A stretch of DNA of 64,000 nucleotides from Glandiceps talaboti (lineage: Eukaryota; Hemichordata; Enteropneusta; Spengelidae). Each line of letters opens with the position of its first letter. Position 1 is the first letter of the stretch. The translations under genes and the position numbers were made by a program. The stretch spans positions 1,371,001-1,435,000 of the forward strand of contig NC_135552.1 of NCBI RefSeq assembly GCF_964340395.1. Direction: 5' to 3'. Shown here piece after piece: positions 31,568 to 42,510 of the stretch. Below the pieces are notes generated by a model, which worked only from the letters and a program-made list of their open reading frames with translations, ran no database searches and was not told where the DNA came from.

Positions 31568-32255
31568 TTCACGTGCAGGGACAAATCCAATGAAAAAGTT
31601 CTGTCGTAAAATTACTTGATAGAAGTAAAACATTCCAAATATGCAGGTCCAGCCGTAACATCCATGGAAAATGGGCCAATATTAACAGTTAATGAGTTAT
31701 AACTGCGATTATTGCAAAATTTGAAGAAGAAAAAATAAAGTACCTAACATCGATTCTGGGTAGTGGGTATTTTGTATGGGTCACAGCCTAGCTGGTTTAC
31801 AGTGCATTGAGAGTACATATCAATTGGCATGTAGCCAACAAGTGGAATCACGCTTACCAGCGTATAAAATATCGTCAAAAATTATAAAGAAGTGTAGTTG
31901 AACATCAATACGTTCCATTATTGTTATTTCGGTTTCAGAGATATTCAAAGAGGAAATTTGTATTAAAAAAGTACCGCGCATACGAATTATAAGGTGTGTC
32001 AAGTGTCACAGTGACACAGATTATCATGATTATGGAAGGTATTAGCAACAAACCAAACATTATTTGACTAAATCTCGCAAGTTAAGCTTAACTCGGGTAG
32101 GAATGGTCCAACTTATAAAGGAACTTTTTGTAATGAATCTGTGTAGCTACTAATTTAATATTTATGTATTTGTTATTTATCTCAGTATCTACCTACTTCT
32201 GTGACTTTATGTCCATTTCAATATTTACAATAATTATAATATTCATCCACCTGTC
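31568..32255. other. Intron sequence, nothing recognised
   Basis: No exon, RNA gene or repeat boundary is evident. ORFs are under 65 codons. Confidence 0.4.
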
Positions 32256-32257
32256 AC

Positions 32258-32431
32258 TATGTATGTATGTATGTATGTATGTATGTGTGTGTGTGTGTGT
32301 GTGTGTATGTCTGTCTGTCTGTATGTATGTATGTATGTATGTATGGATGTATGGATGTATGTATGTATGTATGTATGTATGTCTGTATGTATGTATGTAT
32401 GTATGTATGTGTGTGTGTATGTATGTATGTA

Positions 32432-32466
<35 letters not shown>

Positions 32467-32500
32467 ATGTATGTATGGATGTATGCATGCATGTGTGTCT
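32258..32500 (+). repeat. (GTAT)n/(GT)n/(CTGT)n compound microsatellite
   Basis: A GTAT-dominated array of about 240 bases with GT and CTGT interruptions. The overlapping MYVCMYVC and HTYIHTYI ORFs on both strands are translations of this array. Confidence 0.95.
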
Positions 32501-32769
32501 TTCCCTAATTTTAATTTTGTGTTTGATATTTTCTTTGCTGACTTTCATTAGCATTGAAGCAAATGCACTGATGTTTTTAGTGGATATGTTAATTACCATT
32601 GATAAGTCATTAACTCTGATGTGTTTTGTGTCAGTTGTAGATGTAACACCTTCGACAACTCAGTCAGTAGACAATTAACAGATAAACAATCTACATGTCT
32701 TCCTCTAAACAAAAATTACAAAGTGTATCTTATGACAACTTTAACATGCTTGTTTGTAATTTATCACAG

Positions 32770-32827
32770 ATATTGAATACCATCATAATAACAATGACCA
32801 TAGTGACGTAAGCCAAATAACGCTGAG
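32770..32827 (+). CDS. KIF3B-like gene, exon G (predicted, unknown domain)
   Basis: Acceptor 'ttatcacag', donor 'CTGAG|gtaggt'; phase 1 in, phase 2 out, exactly continuing exon F. It encodes IEYHHNNNDHSDVSQITL, a polar, His/Asn-rich stretch. KIF3B has an acidic low-complexity linker at this point, so this could be a diverged linker. Support is from splice signals, frame and phase only. Confidence 0.6.
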
Positions 32828-33341
32828 GTAGGTGTACTGCTTTCAACTGAGCTTCATAAAGGGCTAATTTTCAATCAGTGTCAGGTCAATATCTTGAGTT
32901 AGACACTTCCCAATGTGTATCAAACCAACATTTTCACAAATTCAGTCCCCAAATACAACTATACAACTCAAAAATAGATTACTTTCCTGTATATTCATAA
33001 TACTGTAGTCCAACATTAGGAGATAAAAATCTGTAACACTCTCTAAAATAGTAGTTCCATATGTACCCTATGAGCTGACGTGTTAGCATGTTAGATGGTC
33101 AAAATCATCTAGCTTAAATGAGAGTCATCATAATCTGACCCCAATTCATATGCAGAGTAGGCCTGTAGAGATGTGCAAACCGGAATGTAATTTCAAACTA
33201 TTTTGTTAGCTGTATAAATATCTTGCCCATATAATATGATACAAATATTAAATAAATGGATATATATAGATTTTGCCACTAAGGGGTACAGTGTCACATG
33301 TATATAGTGATGCTAATAAATAATTATGTGTCTTTTTGCAG

Positions 33342-33420
33342 AGGGAACTGTCATGGTGATGTGGCTATGAAGTTATTTAATGTGGATAACGATTTACAAT
33401 TACTATCATTTAATCAAGAG
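33342..33420 (+). CDS. KIF3B-like gene, exon H (predicted, unknown domain)
   Basis: Acceptor 'tctttttgcag', donor 'CAAGAG|gtgagt'; phase 2 in, phase 0 out, consistent with exon G. It encodes GNCHGDVAMKLFNVDNDLQL, LSFNQE. There is no coiled-coil heptad pattern as KIF3B would have, and no match I recognise. Confidence 0.6.
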
Positions 33421-34110
33421 GTGAGTGTACATTTGTTGTTTCTTCATTTTCTGCAACATCTTCTGAGTTCATAATTAATATTAGTAGCATCAAAGATAGT
33501 AGGGATTACTTTTGTCCAGTGAACACTTCATAATTGTACATTATATTGAAGCAATGGTGTGGGGGAACAGTTGCATACTTATTTGCATGTCATTTGTATA
33601 CATGTATGTAGTGTTTACAGTATTGCAGTTCACTTCAAATACCACTAGTGTGTATGCGCACCAGTGTAAGTAATGACTGCAATCTGATTAAAATCCAATG
33701 TAGATGTCGGCTAATCATTCATTGCTATATTACCTTCGTTATTTTGCTTGAATTGAGCTTCATGGTACATGTTTACGATTTTATCCTGATCACCTCCTCT
33801 ACATCTGAACTGGCGCCCATGCCCACGCCGTTCTGCTCAGTGAGCCACACAGCCAATCTGGTTGTGTATTCAAAAGTGTCCACAAATTGGTTTTAAAAAA
33901 TTATCTCTTAAAAAGTGATATTTGTGCTATTTTCTGTATATCATCATTTTTAATTTCAAGTATTTTCAGTTATTTTTGTTTTTGATTTTCCCCAACCACT
34001 AAAAAGTAACTAGACATTTACTTGTTATGACAAATGCCATATTCTTTGTACCCATAATGCAGTAATTTTTTTGATAGAATTATGACAAGAGTGAACAAAA
34101 TGAAAAATGG
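33421..34110. other. Intron sequence, nothing recognised
   Basis: No exon or repeat is identified. ORF 33648-33896 lacks recognisable similarity. Confidence 0.4.
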
Positions 34111-34619
34111 GGGCTAAGTGAGCGATCAGTTTTTCAGCAGGGGGGGGGGGGGGGGTTGGGGGGTGGTTGTCACCTTAATTTGGGACTCAAAGAAGGGGGG
34201 GGGGGGAGGTCATCATTTTTACAACTAAACAAAATCATGAGCCATGATCTTGTACTTAAATGTCCATACATTTAATTGCATGATTATGAATAACATTCAT
34301 AGTCTGAGTTAATGAGCACTGAGGCACGGACCATCTACTTCTTGCATAATGTTACCTTGCCTTTTATCTCTTCCTCCTTATCTTTCCACCACTTCCCGTG
34401 TATTTGCCAAGCGTCCCTGACCTCTGACTTTCGCATATCACCTTAATCCCTACGTTGTCCATCCTGTCCTTTCATTGGTCAAGCCACGTTGACCTCTGGC
34501 TTTTGCTTGTACTTCATCTCCCCTTTGTCCCTCACTTCACCGTTTGCTACAGCACAGTATACATCGTTTTCCACTTTCTTCCACTCGCCCACCAATTTCA
34601 CCTCCACACTATCATGTTC

Positions 34620-35585
34620 CAGGGTTTAACGCCAGCACTGTTAAGTGTTCACCATATTGTTTTTGTTTGTTTGTTTTTATTGTTTTTCCAGCACTCACAA
34701 GTGCTCGGTTTCTTCACTCCAACGCTATTAAGTGCTCAGCATGTTTACTCCAGCACTCATACGTGCTTGGTTTTTTCTCTCCAGTGATATTAAGTGCTCG
34801 GCTATTTCTCTCCAGCACCTTGTTGCTTAAAGGTGGCCATGGTGCAGTGTTGTGATGCCATACTATATGTATTGGATCATGTATCAAGAGACAGAGTTTA
34901 TGTTATATTTGAATGTATATTTATAGCTATTTGTTTATGGTTTATTTTATGCACATACATTTTTTTGTTTAATAGCAAGCGACAGCATAGCGGTCAATGA
35001 CTAGTACGCATGTGCGTCCTATATACTATGCGATGTTTTTTTGGTGGGGTTACCCAAGGATGTATTGCGGTACAATGACTATGCATGTGCTTTCTATGTA
35101 CGATGTGCAATCTTCATGCCGAGAGCACTATCTATGATATCATTGTGAGGCAGCCACTCACAAATGAATCTACCCAGCTGTGCGAGCTTAGGGGCTTTGG
35201 CCTAGTTATGATAATAATGCGCAACAATCGACACAGATACAGTGGATGCGGAAAAAGTAAGGGGTGTCACCAGCCGGCATTTCAGGGTGATAAGCAATGT
35301 ATGTCCCGCTCACAGTCTGAGCCTCAGATTTGGCTCAGGCCATCAGCGGAGCCAACGTGGCATCCTGAGTGGTCTGCATGCCGTGGCTATCCCCTTACCT
35401 AGTTTATTGAACATGCCGAAAATTGAAAAAGCGTAAAAACAAGCTGTCCATGAATAAAAGCCGAACACTCAATTGACAGTGCTGGAGTAGAAGAGCCGAG
35501 CACTTGATAGTGCTGGAGAGAATTAGCCGAGCACTTGATAGTGCTGGAGAGAGTAAAAGAGCCAAGCACTTATTAAGTTATTTGT
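34620..35585. repeat. Inverted clusters of an 'AGTGCTCGGC..CCAGCAC' subterminal repeat
   Basis: The left cluster (34620-34825) has about five repeats of 'tccagcactcataagtgctcgg' form. The right cluster (35470-35580) has three in complement ('ccgagcacttgatagtgctgg'). Each repeat is itself a short palindrome (AGTGCT/AGCACT). The central 0.6 kb is unrelated. Clustered subterminal repeats in inverted orientation are a usual transposase-binding layout, so this is probably a separate nested element. ORFs 34455-34855 and 35085-35436 are its by-products. Confidence 0.65.
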
Positions 35586-36128
35586 TAGAAATGACTTCTC
35601 GCTATTGCAAGCAATGAGTTGCATTGTGTCATCTTGTGGTAGAAAAACTTGCTTGTGTAGCTGTACATGTAACACATACAAAATGAAATACTTTAAGATT
35701 TACTGGCTCTAAAATCTGTTCCTCCATTGACCTGAACATGTGGAATTGTGCACAAACATATCAATTTAGGACACTTTGAAATAATATGTGGCAAACACTT
35801 TGACTGAAAGTGCCTGTCACAGCCTGTGTCTAGATATTGGATATTCAATGTCCATGTATATAGTTAGTCTAGTTCCTATATATGTTTGTACATCTAATGT
35901 ATGATAACTATAGTCATCTCCATTAGATGTCCCAAATTGATATATGGTTGAGATCAATTGTTCAATGTAGGGTAAAAACTAAATTCTTTTAGTGTAGGGT
36001 GGGGTGAGAGGAGGTCTTTTAAAATGAAATCTGTTTTGTACCCCAATACAAACAATTCTAAAAATCTCAGATTGAAAAATGGGAAAAAATTTGTTATGCA
36101 TGGCACTAAAATACATTTATTGTGCATA

Positions 36129-36136
36129 TAAAAGAG
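36129..36136. repeat. Target-site duplication TAAAAGAG (left)
   Basis: An 8-mer just outside the left inverted repeat; the same 8-mer lies at 38705-38712 just outside the right one. Confidence 0.7.
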
Positions 36137-36404
36137 GGGACTCGACAGTCTCTCGCGCCTTTTTTCCTACGTTTTATCTAAACTCCGATCCGGCGCAACA
36201 CTAGTATAATCCCAAACTGATATTGAGGGCCGAAGGCCCGAATGGTCGAGGGCCGAAGGCCCGAGCGACTGTTTTCCCTTGCCGCGCCCTCATGTGATAA
36301 CAATAGGGACATTCAGTTTGTAGACTATTTGACATTTAGGTCATAGTTCATAAGGCTGGTCAATCAAAATGAACATGGTGTAGTCACCAAGCAAGTCAAC
36401 ATAT

Positions 36405-36548
36405 CGAGACACATTGGAGAAACTTGGATACTCACACTTGAAAGACTTTCAGCGAATAATTATAGATGCCTATGTCTCTGGGAAAGATGTTTTCGTTAGT
36501 GTACTGACAGGAAGTGGCAAGTCCATAGCCTATGAAGCCCGGGCTATG
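36405..36548 (+). pseudogene. RecQ-type helicase fragment (motif 0 to Walker A)
   Basis: Translation gives EKLGYSHLKDFQRIIIDAYV, SGKDVFVSVLTGSGKSIAYE. This matches the start of RecQ/DEAD-like ATPase cores: the aromatic-LGY...FQ..I motif 0/Q motif, then GKDVFVS.LTGSGKS (Walker A, ATP binding). Similarity stops after SIAYE, where the sequence runs into a local 68-bp duplication. Only about 45 residues of a domain that is normally over 300 remain, so it has no helicase function. Its place inside a transposon suggests capture from a host gene or from a helicase-bearing element. Confidence 0.75.
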
Positions 36549-36648
36549 AAGTCTCTCCGATCGTTCTCGATACAGCTGTGGCAAGTCCATAGCCTATGAA
36601 GCCCGGGCTATGAAGTCGCTCCGATTGTTCTCGATACAGCTAACAACG
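36513..36648 (+). repeat. 68-bp tandem duplication in the helicase fragment
   Basis: The block 'gtggcaagtccatagcctat' to 'tctcgatacagct' is present twice in succession (from about 36513 and about 36581), differing at a few bases (tctctccgatcg versus tcgctccgattg). The duplication begins inside the Walker A codons. Confidence 0.85.
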
Positions 36649-36649
36649 T

Positions 36650-38545
36650 CTGCAACATCATTGTCCTAGTAGTATCCCCATTGATACAATGATAAGCGCT
36701 AATATAATCCCGTATATAAACGGTGAAGGCCCTTTTATTTGTGGTAATTTTGCTAAACAATAGGGAAGTGGTAACAACTTAGCGATGGCTCCTGCTAAAC
36801 TGCAGTTATGCACGTGTTCCGACCATTGACATATCTACCTACCATAATGTGACCTAGTCATTATGAATATATGGCGTATGTAATTACTGCATGCGTCTTC
36901 AATAAGAATGGAAATCTGAGGTACATTTCTCGAAATTACTTTCGGTCAGACGTCAGAAAAGTTACGCCGAACAATGCCTCAATCGCCTCTCTCTGATCTT
37001 TGGTGACAATAATTGACATCTTTAAAACTCATCATGACTGCAAGTTCAGACTGACGTACTGTTCTAAACTCTGACTGCACAGTTTATAACATGTTAGTAC
37101 TTTGTACCACAGACAACTTGTCTGTGGTTTTACCATCATTTCACATCCATTTATATACACAACCACCCTTGCACCCTTGGTGTACGTGATCCATTGCTAT
37201 GAAGTGCTGATAGATAGAACCTCTGTCAGTGTCACGTCTGTAGCCCCTGTTCGTATGATCGTGGCGTTGACTATCATAAAATTTCAATGATATTTTCAAT
37301 GGCCAATAAAGTCGGAAGTGTGCCATATGTCGAAAGAAGAAGAGTTGCCCTACGATTATCCATTAATTAGCATTGTTCTAATTTACAACACAGTATTTGT
37401 AAAATACAAACTACCTGGAAGTATATAAACTACGAGTTTATATTGTCTCGATTTTGTATCATACAGTAATAGTATCGCATTTCTTTTGAAAATGGTTTCA
37501 AATTCAATTTTGAATACAACGAGATTCGCATTGTTTGAATATGTAACAATAAAATGTTCACAGTGTAACAAAAACTTCAACTAAGTAAAGGAGTCTGAAG
37601 TTCGGTATGGTATTGGGTATTTTTACTCGTGATTGCCTGTACTGATCTTTCTTCAACTGTAAAATTTAACAAATCAGATGACCATGAAATGCTAATACAT
37701 TGTTGTCTGACGTACTTCAATTTATTGGGGTCACCCTATTTTTTTTCTTCTGTTTTTCATTATCCGGCCGACCCAAAGTTTCACACCCCCCCCCCCCCCT
37801 GACATCAACAACAAAAATCACATAAAAAGAAAATATCAAGGAAAAGGCACAACAAACTGTCATATCATATAGCATCGTGATAAAGATTACGTAAATTGAC
37901 TCCTCAATCGGAATCTGAAATAATGGGGTGCAATAGCTTTAGGTATATATAGACTCAGTACTCTGAGGAGGCACTAGTTGAAGACGTGTCGGATCGGAGC
38001 ACGATCTCCATGCCGTGGTAAATATGGAGGCACTTTTCTGTTTTTGTTTCAGGTAGAACGTCTACCATTTGCACATTTGAATATTATCTACGCCTCACTA
38101 TCACACATTTTATATATGAATTTTATTACTATATAATATGCTAGCTGCAGTCGAGGGAAGGTAAAAAGGGTGTCCAAAACATCTATTGCTTGAGTGGAGT
38201 GTCGGTCGGAGTTGGTACACCGACTTCCGTAGCACTCTCTCGCTACCATTAATTACCACTGTAACAGCTAGCTGCTAAATAAAAGGCAATAGACTAGTGA
38301 GCATGACAGTGTATCGGGCGTCGAGGTCGTCAACGACGACATTTACTAATCTTAATAAAATGCGCAGTTTCAAGCTTTAACAAAGAAAGATAGGAAAGCA
38401 AAAAGTACTTGATTATGACCATCAAAATGCATTTACGAAGACAAAATTCCGCTGTAGTTTACGTGTGTTGAATGTTGAGTGACCTTACATTGAACTGTAT
38501 GCAAATCATATGATATATAGAGAAACGCCCCATTAAATGACGTCA
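36650..38545. other. Interior of the inverted-repeat transposon, no gene recognised
   Basis: ORFs here are 60-70 codons on both strands without recognisable motifs. A C-run at about 37786-37799 resembles the C/G runs of the Harbinger-like ends and may mark another nested fragment. Confidence 0.45.
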
Positions 38546-38704
38546 CATCATGAATAAGTAATAGCAAGGGAGATGCGGCAAGGGACAACAGTCGCTCGGG
38601 CCTTCGGCCCTCGATATCAGTTTGCGATTAGACTAGTGTTGCGCCGGATCGGAGTTTAGATAAAACGGAGGGAAAAAAGGCGCAAGCGACTGTCGACAGT
38701 CTAA

Positions 38705-38712
38705 TAAAAGAG
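38705..38712. repeat. Target-site duplication TAAAAGAG (right)
   Basis: Direct copy of 36129-36136. Confidence 0.7.
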
Positions 38713-39059
38713 CTATTTTACATACTGGCTTTATGTATTCATAGCACTACATAGTACAACATACTGATTTGAAATTGATTGTGCTGTGTACAACAATTTT
38801 ACCAATTTAGTTAGAAGGGGATGGGGAAGGGGTTAATTCTGAGTCCTTTCTAAAAGAATAAGTTTTTTTACCTACTGATCTCACCCCTAATGTGTTGATT
38901 TATCATACATGTACAAACTATTGAACTGTTACTTGGCATAGCTATAGTACGAACTACATGTCTTATCAAAAATTACTTTTCTGTGTTTGTGTTTCACTTC
39001 TTCTCTGCTACCTGTGACCATCACCAAGTTTAATGCATGTCACCAGGCTACATGTGAAA

Positions 39060-39715
39060 CCTTTTGTCTTGCTATTGTTTTACACCATAAACTACCAAGA
39101 AAGAAATATATTCCAAGGTGAACACAATATTAATCGGATTCTCAGAGAATATATATTATGTGAATGACTGATAAACAAAGTTATAAACACAGACTTGTTT
39201 GATGATGATCTAGTAAAGGGCTATACTTACTCTGGCCAGGACTTCTATAGTACTGACAGGATGCAAAGTTAGGAGGAAAATTAGATTTTACATCTCCCCA
39301 GGAATATCTAGTATCCACATTGAGTGCCATGACTGCAGTGTATACTGTGAGTAACATTTTCTCAGCAGATCATAATATTACATTTCCTTGGTATTAGAAT
39401 GTATTTATTTTCAAGGCTATCATGTTGCCAGCAATATACTGGAGAACATAGACAATAGTAAGTGAATTGAATTAGTAATCTAGTTTAGAAACTGCTGTAG
39501 TACAGAAAACATTTTGACATTTTTTAATTTCTATTTTGAAACCAATGACATTTATCACATTTCATTATTCAAAAATTGGTTAAAATTAGCAGTGTGGTCA
39601 ATGAAAAGACTCAAAACACCACCCCCACCCACCTCCCCATAGTGGTGTTTTGAGTCAGTGCCATGATTAAACTGAACAATTATGAACAGGACAAACAAGT
39701 GCCTCGAGGAGTGCA
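39060..39715 (-). repeat. Inverted copy of the 9.9-10.5 kb repeat
   Basis: The complement aligns with 9905-10545. This copy has an additional 'ccacccccacccacctcccc' stretch (about 39620-39645). ORFs 39555-39860 (-) and 39682-39915 (+) overlap it and are not supported as genes. Confidence 0.75.
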
Positions 39716-40368
39716 AACGTGTACATGTATGGAAAGCTGCAGTTGTGTTAAGTCTAAAGAAAACAATATATAGACTAAATGATGTGAACATATCTTTATA
39801 TGATGCAAACAATTCATTATATGATGCAAGTACATCATTATGTGTGACAGTTATTGACATGGGTTATACAAGTATGTTAACTCCATTTATAATACTGTAC
39901 TTGATAATTAGCTGAATTAATAAATATTAATAGTTCACTCAATCTAAGAGATATCCTAGAACTTTTGGTTACTAAACCATGAATATTTTGTATGTCCGTG
40001 AACAGACAATCATACTTCTCATAGGGTTCCTATCTAAAGAGCTTTATACATGTGAAACAATGGATTTTGGTTAGCAATTTACCAGATACACTTAAAATTA
40101 CTGAAAATGTAACATGTAAAAATAAAATTAACTATGCAGTGTGCAGTATTATGCTTTGAGAATAGTGTCTTTTGCAAGAACAAAAAGAGTGTTTCCTGTC
40201 AAGAGATGGGGGGGGGGGGTCATTGTGTTTTTTATTTGTCAGAGGGGGAGGGGGTGGATTGTTTTGTGGATGAATTGCAGGGGGGGGGGTCACTATTTTT
40301 AAGTACAACATGAACAAAAAGTCACTGGCCCACCTCCAGGTGTAAAAACTGATCGCTCACTACACTCA

Positions 40369-40794
40369 CATATAAACTGCAGTCAACAAAATGTGTCTAA
40401 AAATCCTGATTTATTCTGGATCTAGAAAATGTTAGCAGAATGTGTTCACTGGTTGACAGTGCTATCATATTTGCCTTGCCACGAAACACTAGAAATCAGG
40501 TTTCTTTCAAACAAAGGAGACTATAAAATGCAATGAACATGGCCCTCACTTCTGTCCAAAAGCTGTTTCTGAACAGTGCTGTTTAGTGGCCAAACTACAT
40601 GATCTTTGTCTTGTGTAATAACCAGGTATAATGTGGAGGAACATAATGTAAGCTAATGAAAATGAAATTCTCAGCCCCTGGAAATTAATGACCTTTTCTT
40701 GCTTTAATAGCTAGACCTGTTAATCTCAATTGGAGATCATTGTTATGTTGTACCTTGTTGAAAAGCTTACGAATTGATGATGTTGTCTTTACAG
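40369..40794. other. Intron end before exon I
   Basis: Nothing is recognised except the pyrimidine tract 'gttgtctttacag' at the end. Confidence 0.45.
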
Positions 40795-40922
40795 AGTATG
40801 GGATATTTCCATGCATGTGACATTGTACATAAGGACTTACAATCCAAAACAAACTTTCTAGAAAACAGAGACAAAGCAGTCATTACAGATTCCGGTGACA
40901 CAAAGCCATGTGAAACAGACAG
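40795..40922 (+). CDS. KIF3B-like gene, exon I (predicted, unknown domain)
   Basis: Acceptor 'gttgtctttacag', donor 'GACAG|gtgagt'; phase 0 in, phase 2 out (128 bases, 42 codons). It encodes SMGYFHACDIVHKDLQSKTN, FLENRDKAVITDSGDTKPCE and TD. The frame is open and continues exon H in phase. No family is recognised. It has weak helix propensity in the first half and a polar, disordered-looking second half. Confidence 0.6.
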
Positions 40923-41810
40923 GTGAGTAGTTTATCAATACACACTGGACTAAAGCTTTGAAAATAAAAGATATGCATAATTGTTAGATTGGCACTATAT
41001 GTCATTGGATGCATGGTGAGGTAACCACAATTCTATTTGGCAATATAGCATTGCAAACATACTGATGAATTTCCTATGCTGCCATTACATAACACTCTGA
41101 ATAACCTACATGTACACCCACTGAAAGAGTTGTGAAAATAATTTATACATCTGTGGAAATGCCAGCTTGTAAGCAAATGTAAAGGGGAAGAGAAGTCCAG
41201 GTTTACAGAAATAAAACTATGACTGTATAATTTATGCATAATCATGTGTCATTATATAACTAAAATTAAGTAAACTTTTAACATAATGTACCTTGCAGAC
41301 TTGAGCCTTTGAAGATGCATAAAATATTAAAAAGTAAAAAATTGCCATATTTTAATAGTCACAACATAAAAACATTTTACATGTGACTAAAATGGCTGCA
41401 ACTTCAAGACCTGATACCAAGGAATATAATATTTTTGCCACACACTTGAGTTTCTAACATTCTGGTAACTCTTTCAGGCTTTATGCATTAGTTGAGAAAG
41501 TAATCATTCTGAAATTTCAAACCATTCCTGGATATCCTTTTGACAATGAAATTCCTGAAAATTGCTGAAAACTCGTGGAAATTAAAGTTTGGTGCCATTT
41601 CAGTGTGTTTTATATTCTCCTATTTGTTATAACAAATACTTCATGATAATCACTGAGTCTATTATTTGTCACCTTCCTTGCAGATGCCATAATTTTTTCT
41701 TCAAGCTTAAAGGCTATATCCGACAAATTTTGAAATCCCTGAAGAAGGTTTTGGGGGATCTATGTTGGTAGTGGGTCAAAATAGAACAAGAAGGTAGACT
41801 TATATCTTTT
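40923..41810. other. Intron sequence, nothing recognised
   Basis: No exon or repeat boundary that I can support. Short ORFs at 41033-41245 and 41589-41771 have no features. Confidence 0.4.
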
Positions 41811-42245
41811 ACTATACAAATAAGGGGTTCAGTGGTGCTATAGTCATGTTGTGGTGTCTGTCCATCAGTCTTGTTTGTGAGTGTGTGCAACCGCCATGCC
41901 AATGGTTTTGATATTTGGTGGTGATGTTCCCTTTGGTGTGTCTAATTGGGAAATTGTTGAAATCAAAATTGATTGGACCAGAGGTGTGCGTTTTGGGTAA
42001 AAAAAATGTATAGAGAATCAAAACTTGCAGTCTCAGTAAAAGAGTAAAAGTTATAGTTTTATTGATGTCATGAAATCATGAAATCTTTTATAACGACTTT
42101 GCTGGATAGGCATGTGAATAAACATTAAACAACGACAAGACCCCACCCATAGCAACAGTCAAATAATGGTGCATATTGCATAATAGGTGTAATAATATGT
42201 ATTGGCATGTGGATAAACATTTTTTTGAATATCACAAAGTTTATA
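41811..42245 (+). repeat. Dispersed repeat copy related to 300-1158
   Basis: It starts in 'aaggggttcagtggtgctat' (compare 'aaggttcagtagtgctaaag' elsewhere). It then has 'gtgtctaattgggaaattgttg' (compare about 386-407) and 'acaagaccccacccatagcaacag'. This is the fullest view of the family: a CTGT-type head, a middle leader and the 'catagcaacag' tail. Confidence 0.7.
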
Positions 42246-42332
42246 GCTATGCTACTATCCCAGTAGCGCTATGATTAGCTGACACATTTACAAACTTCTC
42301 ATGTCATTCTGAAAACTCCAAATTTTTGAAGA

Positions 42333-42510
42333 TATACATTTAATCAACATCACATGCAAAATGTAGGAAACCAGGTCTTATTTCTTTGTTATACATTTAA
42401 TCAACATCACATGCAAAATGTAGGAAACCAGGTCTTATTCCTTTGTTATACATTTAATCAACATCACATGCAAAATGTAGGAAACCAGGTCTTATTCCTT
42501 TGTTATACAT
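42333..42510 (+). repeat. 57-bp tandem repeat, three units
   Basis: 'tatacatttaatcaacatca' + 'catgcaaaatgtaggaaacc' + 'aggtcttattcctttgt' is present three times, starting at 42333, 42390 and 42447, almost without change. Confidence 0.9.

Larger units (their letters stand above)
36137..38704. mobile_element. Non-autonomous transposon with ~150-bp inverted ends carrying a helicase fragment
   Basis: The left end (36137-36295) and the complement of the right end (38550-38704) share about 150 bases. These include 'gcgcctttttt', 'gttttatctaaactccgatc', 'cggcgcaacactagt', 'gagggccgaaggcccg' and 'cccttgccgc'. The outermost bases differ by small indels around CGACAGTC. It is flanked by an 8-bp duplication TAAAAGAG. 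The left end has an extra tandem copy of the 'gagggccgaaggcccga' module. Eight-base duplications are known for hAT, P and a few other superfamilies, and the long ends do not settle which. No transposase ORF is seen. Confidence 0.75.
34116..40368. mobile_element. Large G-rich-ended inverted-repeat element (~6.25 kb), nested
   Basis: The left end reads 'agtgagcgatcagtttttc' followed by G-runs; the right end, in complement, reads 'agtgagcgatcagttttta' with C/G-runs further in (40200-40300). The design matches the Harbinger-like element at 22128 ('GGTCAGTTTCT' plus G-runs), suggesting one superfamily. I could not define a clean target duplication: CTA lies near both ends but leaves an uneven terminus. 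It contains the inverted minisatellite (34.6-35.6 kb), the RecQ-fragment element (36.1-38.7 kb) and the inverted copy of the 9.9-kb repeat. No transposase is recognised. It lies in the exon H-I intron. Confidence 0.6.

Noticed and set aside
32164-32678. Several overlapping long ORFs (MYVCMYVC, HTYIHTYI) on both strands
   Set aside because: They are translations of a GTAT/GT microsatellite, open in many frames at once. The same applies to 55308-55761 and 47271-47702.
35085-35436. 105- and 64-residue ORFs as real genes in the 34-40 kb nest
   Set aside because: They overlap in different frames inside an inverted-repeat element and show no recognisable domain.
36414-36599. Active RecQ-type helicase gene
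   Set aside because: Only motif 0 and Walker A remain; the DEAH box and later motifs are missing and a tandem duplication follows. Treated as a captured fragment.
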